Source: Parus major (taxonomy: Eukaryota > Chordata > Aves > Passeriformes > Paridae). Taken from it: a stretch of DNA of 64,000 nt. The stretch covers positions 2,596,360-2,660,359 of the forward strand of contig NC_031777.1 of assembly GCF_001522545.3 (NCBI RefSeq), read 5' to 3'. The notes below the pieces were generated by a model. It was not told the DNA's origin. It saw nothing but the letters and a program-made list of their open reading frames with translations, and ran no database searches. A program made the position numbers and the translations under genes. This document shows positions 28,501 to 43,500 of this stretch, piece by piece (the first letter of the stretch is position 1; each line of letters starts with the position of its first letter).

Positions 28501-31500
28501 CTTTGTATTTATCATTCAGTTTCTTCCCTTGAGCCCTACTTCCCACCCTGATTCCCCTCAAATGGCAGCTTGTTATCATTACACCCCAAACCAAACATCT
28601 TACTGGTTTTTTTATGTGTTTTACAAATCAGGACATTAAAAAAAGAAGATACCAAGGGAGCACTTTTTCTCAACCATAACCACTGCTATCACTACCAAAA
28701 CACCTGCCAAAGGTGTGCAAGAACTGTGCAAGAGGGAAATCAAGTTTTAGAGAATCATTTATGCTTGTCTAAAATACTTTCTCCTTTGAACATATACAAC
28801 AATCCAAGACTTTTAAAACCATAAAACCAAAAACACATGACCACATAGATCACACACAATTTCCACTTGTTCTGCCTAAAATTGTTCCATCTCAAATCCT
28901 GGTATCCAGCTTTTGAAAAGTATTCTCCAGGTGAGCAATATTTCCAACTACATACAATACTAACCAAATGATAACTAAAGTATTTCTAAAGGTAGAACAT
29001 ACTTTATATCTGCTACCATCCCTTGTAATATATAAGTCTTTATGCAATTGTAAATGTTGCTTAGAAATGAAGGTACTTTGAAAAAATAAGATTTCAAGAA
29101 TATTGATAAACCCACTAGCTGATAAAAAATGGCAAAGGAAGTATTGGATATACAAATATATTTGTCATCTCTTTTAGCATTAATACTGTATCTCAAAATT
29201 TGTAAGCTGTACATTGATTTTTTTAATCACTGTTTCAATTTGTTGAATTTGTTTGTGGGAAAAAATAAGATAAAGACCCTCTTTTAACAAAAAAATAAGA
29301 TCAGGAGAAAAAAAATATTTTCTTGAAATCCTAGAAGTCAGCATGGCCTACAACACACAAGCTTTTCAAGTCCCCATCTTAAGTAATTTATGAGTCTCAA
29401 AAGATACTTTGAGAATTTGCCCCTATGATGATGGGGTGGTTTTCATACCACTTGGAATCCTAGGAGTTTAGTTTTGGAAATATGACCTCAGAATCTTCTA
29501 ATTATCAGTGATTTTGGCTGTTCAGTTTACCAGATGCCACCAGAGGAGTCTGAATAAAACAGCAATCAACTTGGGCTAGAAGGCCATGAAATTACAACAT
29601 GTTTTAAGTTTTTTCCTACTTATATCAAAGCCTCCCTTATTGCTGTTGGGTTTTATTTTCATCATACTCAAACACATGGGTGGGAAATGTGCTTCTCAAA
29701 TAATTGCAAGCAAACAAGCTGCTAAGGAGTCATGGACAGCTGGCCTTTACATGGCACTGCTTGCTTTGTGATGTTTTATCCAGCTGTGTTTGGAGTCTCA
29801 AGGGGAAACACATTCCAGAGGTCACCCACACAGACTAAAGTGTGGTGACTATCTTAGTTCTAAGCTCTAAAGAATTGTTTAAGTAAAGACTATTTCTTGT
29901 GGCAACTGGCAGAAGCCAGACTTTCAATTAATTAGTCTCAAATAAGAATTTAGGGCACAAGGGATTAAAGTGTTTGGGATGTTTTGTGCACACAAATTAA
30001 TCCTACACTGAAAGGATGCATAAACAATTTTTTATCTAAAATAACTTCATAGGTGAAATCAGGAGGTTCATTTCAGGTTTTCAGACTCAGGAACTGCAAA
30101 CAGATTTTGTTATTTCCTCTGGAGCCTAACAAACACTTTCAATATTTCTCCAACCTGTAAACCACATATATTCTCAGCCACATACAGATCACCTCCATCA
30201 ATAAAGAAAATATTTAAAGAATTCATTCTAGCTGATTTTAATGCAATCAGAATTAAAATTCAGCAGCTGGACAATTAGATAGAAATCACATACCTGACCA
30301 CTTCAGTGTCTTTCTGTGAGCCAATCTGAAACTCAAGTTACTAGTTTTTTTTCATAAAACAATTACTATTATAAGTAACATTTCAACTCAAAATACAAAT
30401 TGACACTGTAATTCCAGAGTCTCACTCACTATATTTTTTTACTCTTTAAGGTAAAAGGGGAGATACAAAATACAGGCACCATTTTGACCATTTGACTTCA
30501 GGTCTCTCATTGTAAGAGAAACTCTGACAAGATGTGCTGTGAAGCCAGAACCTGTCCATATTCCTTCTACTTACAAACATCAACATCTCTTCAGCTGATG
30601 TGTTTTTACCAACTCTATCAAGTACAAAGAATATTAAACCAAATCTTCTACAATAAAACCTTGACCACATGGTCTGCCATAATGTTTGAATCTTAGTATC
30701 ATGCAAGAACTGTAGCTTTTAAATTATTATATTCAAAGATTAACATAGTTTTATTCATGCTTCCAAATCAGCTGTTTTTCAGGCAATTCAGATCAAAGTG
30801 TGATATCAACACCATTAATATTTCTGATGGCCATTTTTAGTGCAGATGTGGGCCAAACCAATTTGTTCCATTAAAATATCAAAATTTTGTGAAAGAAAAA
30901 AAAAACATAGTTACTTTTCATCCATTCTGCTGCGCATTTTTTTAAGTTTCTGCATAATGCTGCTGGTCTCACTGCTGGAGATGGAGATTGGAGAAGGACT
31001 GCGTGTTTCTGCATCAGTTGGAAGTGGGCTGGAACCATTGCTCTGCTTGATGTCATCCTCACTGGGAAGCTCCTGCAATTAAAGGGTTAAAATAAACAAG
31101 AAGCATTAAAAGAATAGTCCAAAATCCTTTAAAAAACTGTGTTAATTTAGCTTGTAATTGCTAGGTTACATGAAATACTGCTTGAGATAAGTCTGTCCAC
31201 TTGTAGATTTAACTTAATAACCTCATTTTTAGCACACCCTTTCTCTCCATAATTTAACTTTTCCTCTAACTGTATCCAGAACAAAATAACAAAAACAATC
31301 AAACAAAAACCACAAACAAAGAAACAAACAAAAAAATAAAGTCCCACAAAGCAACAAACCACCAGAATTCAGTTACCCAAACAGGAAACTAAGCTCTTCT
31401 AAAGTACTACCATTAAACTTGTGTCTTCTCAAAATTTTGTAAGGAGGCAGCCAGTTGCCAAAAACCTCATTTTGCTACCTTGTAAAGTAGATGCAAGAAA

Positions 31501-34500
31501 CTTAGCATAATTACACTAACACACACAGCAGGAAGTTTTGGGGTTGGTGCTTATATTTAGTACTTTGTGCCTGAAAAATAATCAAACAAAAATCAAAGCC
31601 TGAGAGATCTAAGCATCAAACTCACATTCCCAAAGTCATTAGTTCAGCTTGAGAATGAACAAACACCATCTACTGTGCTTGTAACTTCTCCAAAGGTGTT
31701 TCCTTAAATGATGCTCTAAAGAAATTAAACATAAATTGCTGAGATGAAGGGGTGAGACCATTTCAGGCAGACAAAACTTCCAAGTGATAGGTCCAATCTA
31801 GTAGCCTTCCATTCCTATAAACACTGAAGTTGCAAGGCTGAAGAGGGAAGACTGCAGCTTCTGTGCTGAACACTCACCAGCTTGTTTTCCCCTGCAGACT
31901 TCAGTTTTTCCTGCAGTTTCATTGTAGTCTGACGGATTCGCTCGATTTCCGCCTGCTGTTTAAGGATGAGCTGCCTCTCCTTCCGAGCAGCCTTGTTTGC
32001 CTCCTGGAGACGTTTAATTTCTGCCTTTTAGGTATAAAAGATTCAGCATAAGAACACTGACAGATCTCTCAAGAACACACTGAAAGCTGCCACAGTGACC
32101 TTGCTATGGGCTTGACATGACTGCAATTACATGAGGAAGGAACTAGGCTGAACTTCAGCAGCAAAGAACTGGAGATCAATTAATACTTCAGAGTCTCAAT
32201 CATGAGATTACAGATAGAGAAGGACCCTTGAGAAGAACTGAAATGCAAATAAAACTTACAGGTAAGGAATGTTGCTGGTTCTCCATTCCTATATTTACAG
32301 TGTCTGAAACATTTAATGGGTACACATGGCTTTCAACAGGACTTTCCTAGAGAGCATCCCTTACCTTTTCCTGCTGTAATCTCAGCAGCAGACCACGCTG
32401 CCTCTTTCGAATAGGAGGCATCTTATCATCCTCTCCCTTGTCTCGCAAATGCCTGCAAATAAATGGAAAGGAAGAAGTAGAAATAAAGTAATAAGATTAC
32501 TTAATAAATAATAATAAAGTCATATGAAAAAAAATACACAACAGGCCTTTTACTATATAAACTAAAATTTAAAAAAAATAAATTTACTTTTCGTGTTCTG
32601 CAGAAGGGTATATACCTTAATTCTTGGTATGCTCTGTGGTGGAATATTTTGCACTGTTTGGTCAGACAGACACAATAACAAGAATGGGCAGAAGCTCTGC
32701 AGAGGTAGCTCACTCACCATTTGAAAAGCACAAAAGGAAGGACACTTGGCTCACTACCTAATAATCCTTTGTAAAATCCACAATAACAATAAATTGTAAG
32801 AAAATATCTGCTGAACAATGGTACTCTCATGCAGAGAAAATTACTGATTAAATCTGTAGTGTCTGTTGTTTACTAGTATCAGTGGGTAGTTCAAGTGGAC
32901 TTCAGGACAAAGCCTATCTTAGATTGGCAACAAATCACTAACTACAACATGTATCCAGATTTACAAAATGTGGCCTGAGTTAACTAAAACAACCTCAGAT
33001 ACACATCAAACAAACAAAGGTCAAACTTTTTGACAGTTCTGTATCTTCCTGAATTAAGATGTGTAGAATGGTTGGCAGCCACCTTCTCTAACTGACAATA
33101 AACATCTGCTCTTCTACTGTTTCAGTGAAATTCTTAATCAAACCACAATCAGTGTAAATATCAAAACTGAATTTTTATATTTATATACTGGGTCCTGTTC
33201 TTTCCAAGTCCCAGTAACAGCTGTACAGAATACTGATGTCGGAAGATTAGTTCAACCATTAATACTTAATTAGCAGTAAGGTGGAAATAAAACCTTGAAA
33301 GGTAGAAGGAAATGGTCAGTCAGCAGTTACATATTTTCAGAGCTGCCTTACTTTTTCTGGTGTTCCAGCCAAGCCAGTTCAGCCTTGGTCTTCTCTTTGA
33401 GAGCCTTCTCCCGGAGCCGGAGGAGTGAGGACTGATGAGCTGCTCGCATTTCCTCCTCCTTCATGTACTGTCTGACCATCTCCATGGTAAACTTAGAGAA
33501 ACTGTCTTGCCCCCCTGAGAAGGGCATGCTTAGCTCCTAGAAGGAAAGACAAAGTTGGCACTAAACCACAGAAATGCCATGGCTTTTTTTCAACTACAGG
33601 TCTGTGTGTGTATATACACAGATACACAAAAACAGATGCAGGAAGGGAAGCTGTTTTTTCTCTGAGCCTTGTGCAGACCAGCATTTTTTGCCCTGGGCTG
33701 TGTGACAGTTCTAGGAGGTCCCCACTTTGGCCAGAGAGATGAGGCATCCTCTTGTGTTTCCCAGCTGTGTGTTAGCATAGTTGGAGGACTTAATCCACCG
33801 GGCTTTTAAAACCCACCTCAAAAAGTCACTCCTCCTAAGCCACAAGGTAGAGGCCTGGATGGACTGCTCTGTAAGTCATCACACTTGTTTAACATACAGC
33901 ATGATTCACACATCTGTTTTGAGATGCTCAGAGAACCACAGGGAGGAAAAGAAACCTCAACCCTGAAAACACAGCTAAGAACAGCTCACTTGAAGCTTAT
34001 CAGCTTAACCATGTCAGATCAGTTAATTTAACTTAAACATGATTGCCTCAACTACCTTGATAGATGACAGAGCTGTTTTGTCTGGGGACACTTCCTCATC
34101 AGAATCATCACGACTGCCTCGCTTCTTCTCCAGATTATTTCTGCGATGACTCTCAGAGGGCAGCAAAGACCGGAAAGATTTTTCTTCAATCTCATCCTCT
34201 GTCATGGACTCATCGAATTTCAGGGAATACTCTGTTGCAACAGAAGCGGAATCTGAGGGAGAAATCAGGGAGGCAGCTTTCCACTCAGTCTGGCACCATG
34301 AATGCAATTTTAGTCTGTCTCATCTCACTAATGTTAGGGGGGATCAGAAAGACAGGGAGATAAGTGATGTAGAAAAAAGGGTGTTTTGGAAAGAGTGATT
34401 TTGAGTTAGGGGACATCTGTTATCCAGCTTCAAGTGACCTAACAGATTTGTGTACACAGATATAAGTACAGTCTGGAGTTATTGAAACATTTAGTGCTGT

Positions 34501-37500
34501 GCACGTGAGCATCTGGCTAATCCAACATCTCACTGTGCCATTCTGTTCCCTCATAAGAGACTACAATTCACCTGGGGCTCAGCTTTCTTCACACACTTTC
34601 CCCCATTTATTCCAGAAATTCATTCTGAAACAGCACCACCCTACCCCCCCACCACCTTCAAACCCATCACACACCAGCAGTATAGCCAACCTTTTTCATC
34701 TGGCAGGGACAAAACACTGTCACTGGGCAAGGAATCATCAGCAGCAGTCTGAGCCTGCTCTTCAATACTGCTGGCAGTCTTCTCACGACGGGAAAGCTTT
34801 TTCTCATTCTCCTTAGAAGATGGAACTGAAGGGCTCTCCTGGCGGCTGCTGGTACTACTGTGTTACCAAGAGATTGTTTCTTTAAAAATACTTCACACAT
34901 TTCAAAATACTTATATTACATTACTACTGTACACACCATGATTAACATCACAACAGTAAACAACATGCAGAGGGTTTGGTTTTGGTTTTAAAATGCAGTT
35001 TGCCTACTTTAAAATTCCAAGTTTCATCTAACTACTGATTGTTGTTTTTATTCTAGCTTAAAATCCATGTGGTCTGAAAGTATGCATATCCTTTGACTGG
35101 CAGTGAGTAGTGATGATAAACAAATGCAAACAAATCTTTTTTCAGATTTTAAAAGAATGAGTAAGTTAGAAATTCTGTTTTAGAAGTTAGGAGAACTACA
35201 GAGGACAACATTTTTCCAGTTCAAGGTCAGAGATGGGTACGAGAAACTTCATGGGACCTAACTAGATCAGGTAAGTGAACAGGACACAAAAAGCTTCTTA
35301 CCTCTGATCATGAACCTTTGATCTTGAAGACTCAGAGTAACTATCAAACATTGGTGAGTATGTCTGTTTTGAGTCACCTGTCTCCTCTTTACCTTGTGAT
35401 ATGGCACCAGACTCACATTTCCTGGAAATGAGAAGCATTTGGGGTAAATCTGCATTGTCTTAAACACAGGAGTTTTCATGAGCTCTCATCAGTTTACTAG
35501 AAGTAGTAACGACTAAAATTTCTATTAAAAGATTTCTTAAAGCTTAAACTAGGTTAAGTCATCCCACTAAATGTTTATATCACCTTTTTCTACTCTTTTA
35601 TGTAGAGTTTCACAGAATCAGTTAATGCCACCTTTGGTGTACACCATTAAGGGCATAAAGATGGAATCCACATTCATCTTAAATGCTCTCTCATTAGGAC
35701 GTCTTAACATTTTTTGCAAGAACACGAGAAGCAAAACCTAGGAAATCTTACTTCCTCCTTCCCAAGATGTGAGACATTAAGCCAAACCTGTTTGTATCAG
35801 CTCGGGCTCTCAGCTGGCTCATGAACTCTGAATGGTGCTGCCGCTGGTGGTCAAACAAGGTGGAGACTGGAGCAGGTGAAGCACTGACAGCGCCTGAGAT
35901 CTGGGTCCGTGCTAACTCTGTCATCTGAGTACAGCAAAAAACATGGGAATACAGTGAGCTTATCAGCATCAAAATGCCTCTGGGAGAGAAAATAATCATT
36001 CTGGCAGGCAATTTAGTGATTTTTAACAACTGTGCAAGACATGGGGTTACAATGGTTTGTAACAACGTCAGTTCTGGTGCTAAAGGTTCATACTGCCCTG
36101 TGAATACATATTCCTCCATACTCCTTTCCTTTACCCATAATAAATTACAGTGTACATTTAAAAATATTCCCAGCACACTGGTGACAGGTGTCTCCACTGC
36201 TGCATTCCAGCTAAAACAAATGGCTGTTCAGCTGAGTACCTGGAGTCACTTGTGAACAGCAATGGAAAAGCTCCTTTGCTGACCCAGCATCAGTGACTGG
36301 GTCATCCCCACCAGCCTTTCCACCAGCTCCTCTTATGCTCAGACTTCAAGCTTCAGTCAAGACTTGAAGAGATTAAAACCCTACACCAAATGAAAGCTGT
36401 CTTCTCTGTTTCTTCTCCATTGTTTCTTAACTGGTTTCTACCCACTTCAGCTCTAAAAACTACAAATGTTTCCTTGTCTTTATCCAAGTACCTCCTCAAT
36501 GACCAATATACCACATCTATTTGAGGTGTCAGCTTTTCTGCTCCTTTAACCCATTCCTGTCTACTCAAAAATTATTTAAACTTCATATATTTGGCAGAGC
36601 CCAGAACAAGTACATCAGTATTATTCTACAATTCCATTACTCATCATAAAACCAGCCTTGGTGAGCACCAACATGTGCACAGACTGTGAAGAAACAGTTA
36701 TGTTCACACTCATCAGCCTTTTGCACTCCATCCCATAATAATGACCCACAGACACTGTGATTTCTGAACTGTGATGGAGTAAGAACATTTCTTGGTTACT
36801 GTGTTTCTTATCCATGTTTGAAGCAGCTGTTACATACTGGGAACAAGAAATACAAAAGCTGATAAACTGATATAAAAACCAGGAAACTAATAAATATTCT
36901 GTACAGCACAGGAAGAACAAAGAGAGATTCAAAACAAGGAAACTTCAAACTCTGTACCAAAGTCAAGAGCTGAAGATTCTCCCTTCACCTTTTCTTAAAA
37001 TTTTATTTGTTGTTCTTCTACCTTTAGCAGTAAGCAAAATTGCAATGCTCTGCTTTTCTAATTTAATTTGCACATGAAACAGATATAGGATCAATCCCTG
37101 ATGGAGAACAGCTCTTATAAACTGAAGATGCTGTGTTCACTGTCATCAATCTACCCTAGAAGAACAAATTTCTTAACAGTTCATTAACTGGAAGATCATA
37201 AGAATATGGAACAGGGATTTAAGGCTTCTGATTGACTTCTAAGTAACGGTGCCAGAGTTGCTCCTTTGAAGTCCTATCATTTGTTGTGTTATGAAAGTGA
37301 AGTAGTTGTACCAAGAATGACACCGAACAGAAAATAACTTAAAAGGCAAAAAAATGTTCACAGTAATACTGCAATTAACACAGCTTTTCTCTTTCCCTAG
37401 GGCCTCACCTCACGGAGCTGGTGAGCTGCATCCGTAGAGAGCTGTGCAGGTTCTGCCTGTTTGGCTGCAGCCTTGCACAGGGGCTCCTGTCCAGCCTCCT

Positions 37501-40500
37501 GCCGAGACTCTGCATGGACCTATGCAGAAAACAGACACTTCAGCTCTTCAAATGGTCTGGCTTTAGTAACTACAGATTTATTTCTCAAAATCTGGCAGAA
37601 AAGAACTTTGAAATAGGCCCTTGAGAGTTTCTTTTAGCTATATTAAACCCTTTTGGAACTTTCATATTCTCAAAGAATACCTGTAGACATGGATTTGCTT
37701 ATAATATTTTGCCTCTTACACGCTCCATATTTCTGAAGGGCAGCCTTACCTGAGCTGCTTTCTGCTTTGCCTCTTCCAGTTTTCTCTGATTTTCTAAAGC
37801 TTCTTGTTCAGCCTTGATTTTCCAAAGAGCCAAGTCCCGTTCATGGCGCTGCTGTTGTGCCTACAGATCAGGAAAACAAGTTTTAACCATGCAAGTTAAA
37901 TATAAAGATGTGATTTGCCTCAGCCACTGGCTGCAACTACCTCTTAAAGATCTGGATCTACTCTGCTGCAGGTATCTCTTCTGCTGAAACAGTATTTTTA
38001 ACCTACTGACCCTCTTCCTTTATAAGGCAATGCACATTCCCCATACTATTCCACTACAGTGCAGAAAGGAGTTTAGCAGATCAACTAATTCAACAAACTA
38101 GAATAAACAATCTTGTCAACATAAGGAAACTTCAAAGAAAAATACTGTTTTTGTGGAATAAAACAAATCATCCAGCCCAAACAAATATACTGCATGGCAT
38201 TGGAACTCAACATCAATCCCAGTAAAAAATCATGCTTTTATCTGAAGAACACAACCAAAACAGTGATTCCAGCTAATGGTATGTCAATGAGACATATTCC
38301 AGAGTAGCTACTTCCTTGGGGTCAACTTAAAATAAGAAAGGTAACATCCTAAAAAATGGCCATTATCAGAGATGCCCCATAATGCCCATTATGATTTCTC
38401 TGCACTGCTAACAAACCCTAACTTGATTAATTTTCTTGCAAACAAACAATAAAAGAAAAAAAAAAAGAAAAAAGGTTAAGACAAAAAAGTATTTTCCTGT
38501 TACCTTGAGAATCTGAGCCAAAGAAACACTCTCCTGCTGGGCAAGGGAAATGCCTCGTACTCGCTCCAGATCCGAGAGCTGCCGCACGGACTCCTCGATA
38601 GCGCTCAGGTAATTCAGCTCTGCTGACAAACGGTGCTGCAGCCCCGCAGGGGAGAAACGCATGCACCCTGCAGGAAAAAACACACACTGCTCACCCTCAC
38701 AGACTTCAGTGTCCCACATCAAAAGCTCAAGAAAAAACACTAGCTGCTCTGGCATCAGCATGGTGTTTACAAATACTCACCGCTTGCTGAGGATGCTCCT
38801 GCTGCAGACCTGCTGGTTCCCACGCCCACGTCAGTGAAGGCCACGTTTGGCTTCAGCCCTGGGGCTGTACCTCCAGAAAAGCCAGCAGGTGACTTGACTC
38901 TTTCTGCTGTATTGCCTACAGAATCCAACTGCAGCATTTTCTGGGAGCTGGAAGATGGAGAAGAAGTTGGTGTCTTCTGGGGTCTTCCCTTGTCTGAGAA
39001 ACTGACAGTGAAACAAAACCAAAAGGAGTTAATAATTTCTCCTAGGCCAGCCATTTGATAAAATAGAGGAATAACCTTGTTCTTCCATTCCTACACACAA
39101 ACAGATCCATGCAAAGGGCACAGCCTGCTCAGGATATGCCTGTTTGCATATGCTCAGTCTGTCTTCAGGAAATGGCCTTATGAGATTTAGGTTTGTCCCT
39201 AAATCCCAGTTCAGAGTTCATTTTCTAAAGCACCCTATTTCCCCCCAAATATTAAGCCTAGTTAGCACATAAACAATTTTTTTAAAAAAAATTAACACAG
39301 TATCTTCATGTTCTACATGACCAGACAAACAGTTTCAGTGCCTCCTGTTAGGTGCCTGGCATGAGAAAGTCAGGAGGCAATCATCTCCATGTGCATTTTA
39401 AAGAGTGAACAGTTTTGTTATCAGCACATGGATGCAACTGATTGTGAAAAACCACTGCCCTGAGTCTTGATCTCTCTCCTGAAATGCAATGGAGACCAAA
39501 ATTTGACCTGAACAATTTGTAAGATACTATGGTAACGCTTCCTGAAAAAAGACATTTCTTTTTTAAACAGAGAAAATTATATAGATGCTTCTTAAATTTA
39601 CTATTTCAATTTTACTAGGCTGAAGAGGATTAACAGAGGCTGTTTAAACCCTTTGGAAAGACATTCTGCTTCACTTGGCATATCTTAGGAGGTCAAAGGA
39701 CCTTTCAAACCCAATCCTGGATGTCAGCAACAGTCATCAAGAGAAGCCAATACCTCCAAACTGTTCTAAACCAACACAGAATGAGAGATAACTTGTATTA
39801 TTTGATGCTTTTTAGAAAAAAGCGCAGTGAAAACTGAGTGTTTCATAACCACCTTCATTGGACAATTAGCAGAAAAACTGCCCTTTTAGCTAACTAAAAA
39901 GAGGTTGCAACAGAAAACATATGTTTCTTTCTTTTTTAATACACTCTTTTCCAAGGATGTCTCAAAAGGCATTGACTCACAGAGCTGGATAGGTTTTGTG
40001 AGTGTTAGCTGAACTCAAGTACAACCAAAATTGTCTGTGTTTCTACTGAAAAAAGAAAGGTGACTGCACAGGTTGAATAAACCCTGACACATTTCTAACA
40101 GACCTCTGCTAGAAGAGGGAAACAAAAACTGCATTTCAATGCTTAAGGTACTAAACATGACAGGACACCAGGTTTCATATTTAAAACACAGGGAAAAAAT
40201 ATTTCAGGCATGCACATCCTACTAACATTTGACCATTTCTTTTACTTCCCTTTTGCATATCCGAAGACACAGCCAGTAACACTTCCAAGCATCACTATAT
40301 TTGCATAAAGTCTTGTAACATTCCTGTTACCTCATCAGGGAGTGTCCAGACAAGTTTTCCAGTGTGCTGTCTGTATCTGGGTTCTGCTCATGGTCTTTAT
40401 TAGAAATTCTGCTACTTGGTAAGGATTTCTTAGCCTGTTGGGATCCCCTCTCTAATTCAGACAGTATTTTATCTTCTTCCACAGAAAAGTGGTGAGAACT

Positions 40501-43500
40501 TCCATTGAAAGAGTCCAACCCTAAGAAACAAAAACAGTGTCAAAAGTTTGTTTGGTTCTACATGTGAATACCTTGCCATCACAAGCCCCAAAACAATGAA
40601 TTGAGAAGTTTTTCCCTGATTAAAGAAGCTTTTGGATCAGAAGTCTAAAGATCCAACAAGCAAGAAATGTAGAATTGGCAATGAAGTTCTCTCCTGTATA
40701 TTTTGTTCACAGCCAAAACTGTCACTCAGCTTTCATTTCAGCACATTATCAGCTTAAATAAGGAAAATACAGATTTAATTATTTACTACTAATAATCAGA
40801 ATACAGCCTAGCTTTTTGAGGAAAAGATAAAGAATTTTGAAAAAAACAGGAAGAGTGATAATTTAGAATGCCTAATCCTATTTTTGTCATGTTTCTATTG
40901 GCTTAAAGCCTAGCTTTTTTTATCCATTGCTTATATACTATGAGTGCACCAAGCCTCAAGCTTCTTCATGCTTTTGTAATGTACAGGTTACCATAGAAAC
41001 AAATGTATTTATTAATTTGTGCACTGATGAAAACTAACTGTGATCCAAAGACAAAGCATTCAGGCAAATTTGCTGCCACTTCACAAACATGGCCATAACT
41101 CAGAAGCCTATTGGCATTTTCTCAGTACAGAATCTAAGGATAGTTCCCACACAATATTAAAACTAACTGATTTATTAGAAGGCTGGCTTAGAAAAGGAAA
41201 CTTTTCATTGCTGTTAACAACCTCTTGCTTATTTAACTTTAAATTACTGTATTTTAAAGTCAGGGCATAATCAGAGTCAAAAAGAATCTAAGAAGGAATC
41301 ACTGGAGGAATAAATCGATCCATCATCCTATCAGTATTAGATTATAGTTTCCAGATATGTAGGATTGCAATTTTCCTAACAAGAAAAGCCTTCATAAAAA
41401 AGAATACTCTACAGCCAAGTGCTGCACTTACGTTCCTTTTTCCCTCTTTTTTTAGAGGAAGCAGATGAGCGGGAAGACGCTGCAGACCGGGGTCCAGACG
41501 AGTGCTGAGAACCAAACTCCACAGAGCGAGGATCAAGGGGAGACTTCCTACTGGGAATTTCTTCCTGAATGCTTGAATTACTGCTGCCAGCAACACTGAA
41601 AACGAGCACATTGATGGTGATTAAGGACTTCCAACTCCCATGCTACACTGTGCACAAGAAAAGTACCACACTTGGAATCAGAGACAGATGACTAAACTGC
41701 ACTAATCAGCCCATCCAGAAAAGCATTTTCTAGGTTTTGAGATTAAATGCTATGACAGCTAAGACATTGGGAAGTTTGATATGATATTGAACATACTGAA
41801 ACATGCTTCCAATAATATGAAAGACTAAAAGATGGATAACAACTGTCCTCTCCAATTTTAACTCTCAAAGAGCTATTTGACTCCATATCTGAACAACATA
41901 AGAATGACTGCATTTTTTCTGCATTTCAGATAATCTCTGGGCATACAGACGTATATTTGTTGTTATACAGATATCAACTGCCAGAAATACAAGCAATTTT
42001 CAATAAAGGGTTACAAAAGACTTGCAAAAAAGAGATGCCAACGCATCATACACTAAATAATACCAACAGAAGAAAGAAGTTTTAATCAGAAAGATACAAT
42101 TTTTTGCAGCCAACATTTTCAGTGTGCAAAGTGCCTTTTAACTTCTTTTCTTCTGAAGTTAAGGATCACTTGTGGCATCCCCCAAGGTGCCCAAAAGACA
42201 TAAATATAACTCATTACAAAAAAGAAGGCCTTGGAAAATTCAGGAAGCCATGCAGTAGACATGGAGAGTCTAGGATCTACAGTCTTCAAATTTTGATCTG
42301 AACAAAAGCTTTTAAAAAATTCATACAGACAGTTTATGTATCTGTTACTAAGTAAGCACTGACAAATGCTTTCTGAAAGCAATTGCATATTTACTACAAA
42401 GTTTTGAAGTACTGAAGGCATTTTCAGACTTACAAATAGCTTTTCTATTTTTTCTGAATTACAAGACTACACAACTGCGCATCATTGCAGCCACACAAGT
42501 TAGAGAACTAATTTTCACTGCACTACAAAGGATAAGAATCTTGTCTAAAGCGACCTGTCTGGCTAAAGAACAGCAAAAATGAGTCAGGGAACAGGAATAC
42601 TGGACTCTATTTTAACTATGCTGGCTGCTATATTAAGTGCAAGGTCCTAATAAAGTACTTCATCAATTTGACAAGTACAGTACAGTGCAGCAGAGAAGAT
42701 ATCCAGCATATTATGAAACAAATTTTGAATTAACTATTTTCTCTTGAATTCTCCATTTTAATTTTTTTAGGAAGTCTAACAGAGTTACCTGAGATCACGT
42801 GAAATCTTTTTGTCTGTTAAAGTGCTGCTTCCCTGTGATGAGACAAAATCATCCTCGTAAGAAGCCATGCTCTCTGGAGGGCTCATGGCAGGGAGCAAAG
42901 GGCGCAGAAGGGCAGAGCCTCCATTCAGCCTTTCTTCAAACACTGAAGGGTGGAGAGAGAAGGGAGAGGACAAAAATTATAACAAACACAAACATACATC
43001 AAATAGAAATTAAAATGCTCCCAACCATGAGTTACAATGACTGCCTTTCAAACACAAAATCATCAGGAGAACAGCCTTACAGCTGTCCCATGGCAGTTTT
43101 AACAGAACATAACAAGCACAGTCTTCCTCTTTTTGCAAATTATCAAATTCTTTACTTTATTAACATACTCCAACCAAAACATTCTTGAAGAGCACAGTGC
43201 TTTAGAGTCATCTGCAGGAAATTTTATGCAATCATCTTTAAAGAAAATAACACGAAGGTAAAAAGAAAAAAACCACAAGACAAAAATCAACTTCTCAGAG
43301 AATACTCCTTCTCAGATTGAGGAGCTCCAGGCCAGTGTCAAAGTACTCATAAAAAGAGGAATAAATCTGTACAGAAAAGGAAAATGAAAGAAAGCCTCCT
43401 GCATGAGACAGCTGTAAATCATGTCTTACACAATTCACATTTGATACCTCTGAAAGCACATTCTTTAACTGTGCAGTGTGAAGTGCTTGGAGCAGTAAGA

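Noticed and set aside
38781..38993. Acceptor at the second AG (ctcag|ACAAG) of coding exon 15
   Set aside because: It breaks the reading frame with exon 14; the AG eight bases upstream keeps the frame and the SDKGR motif.
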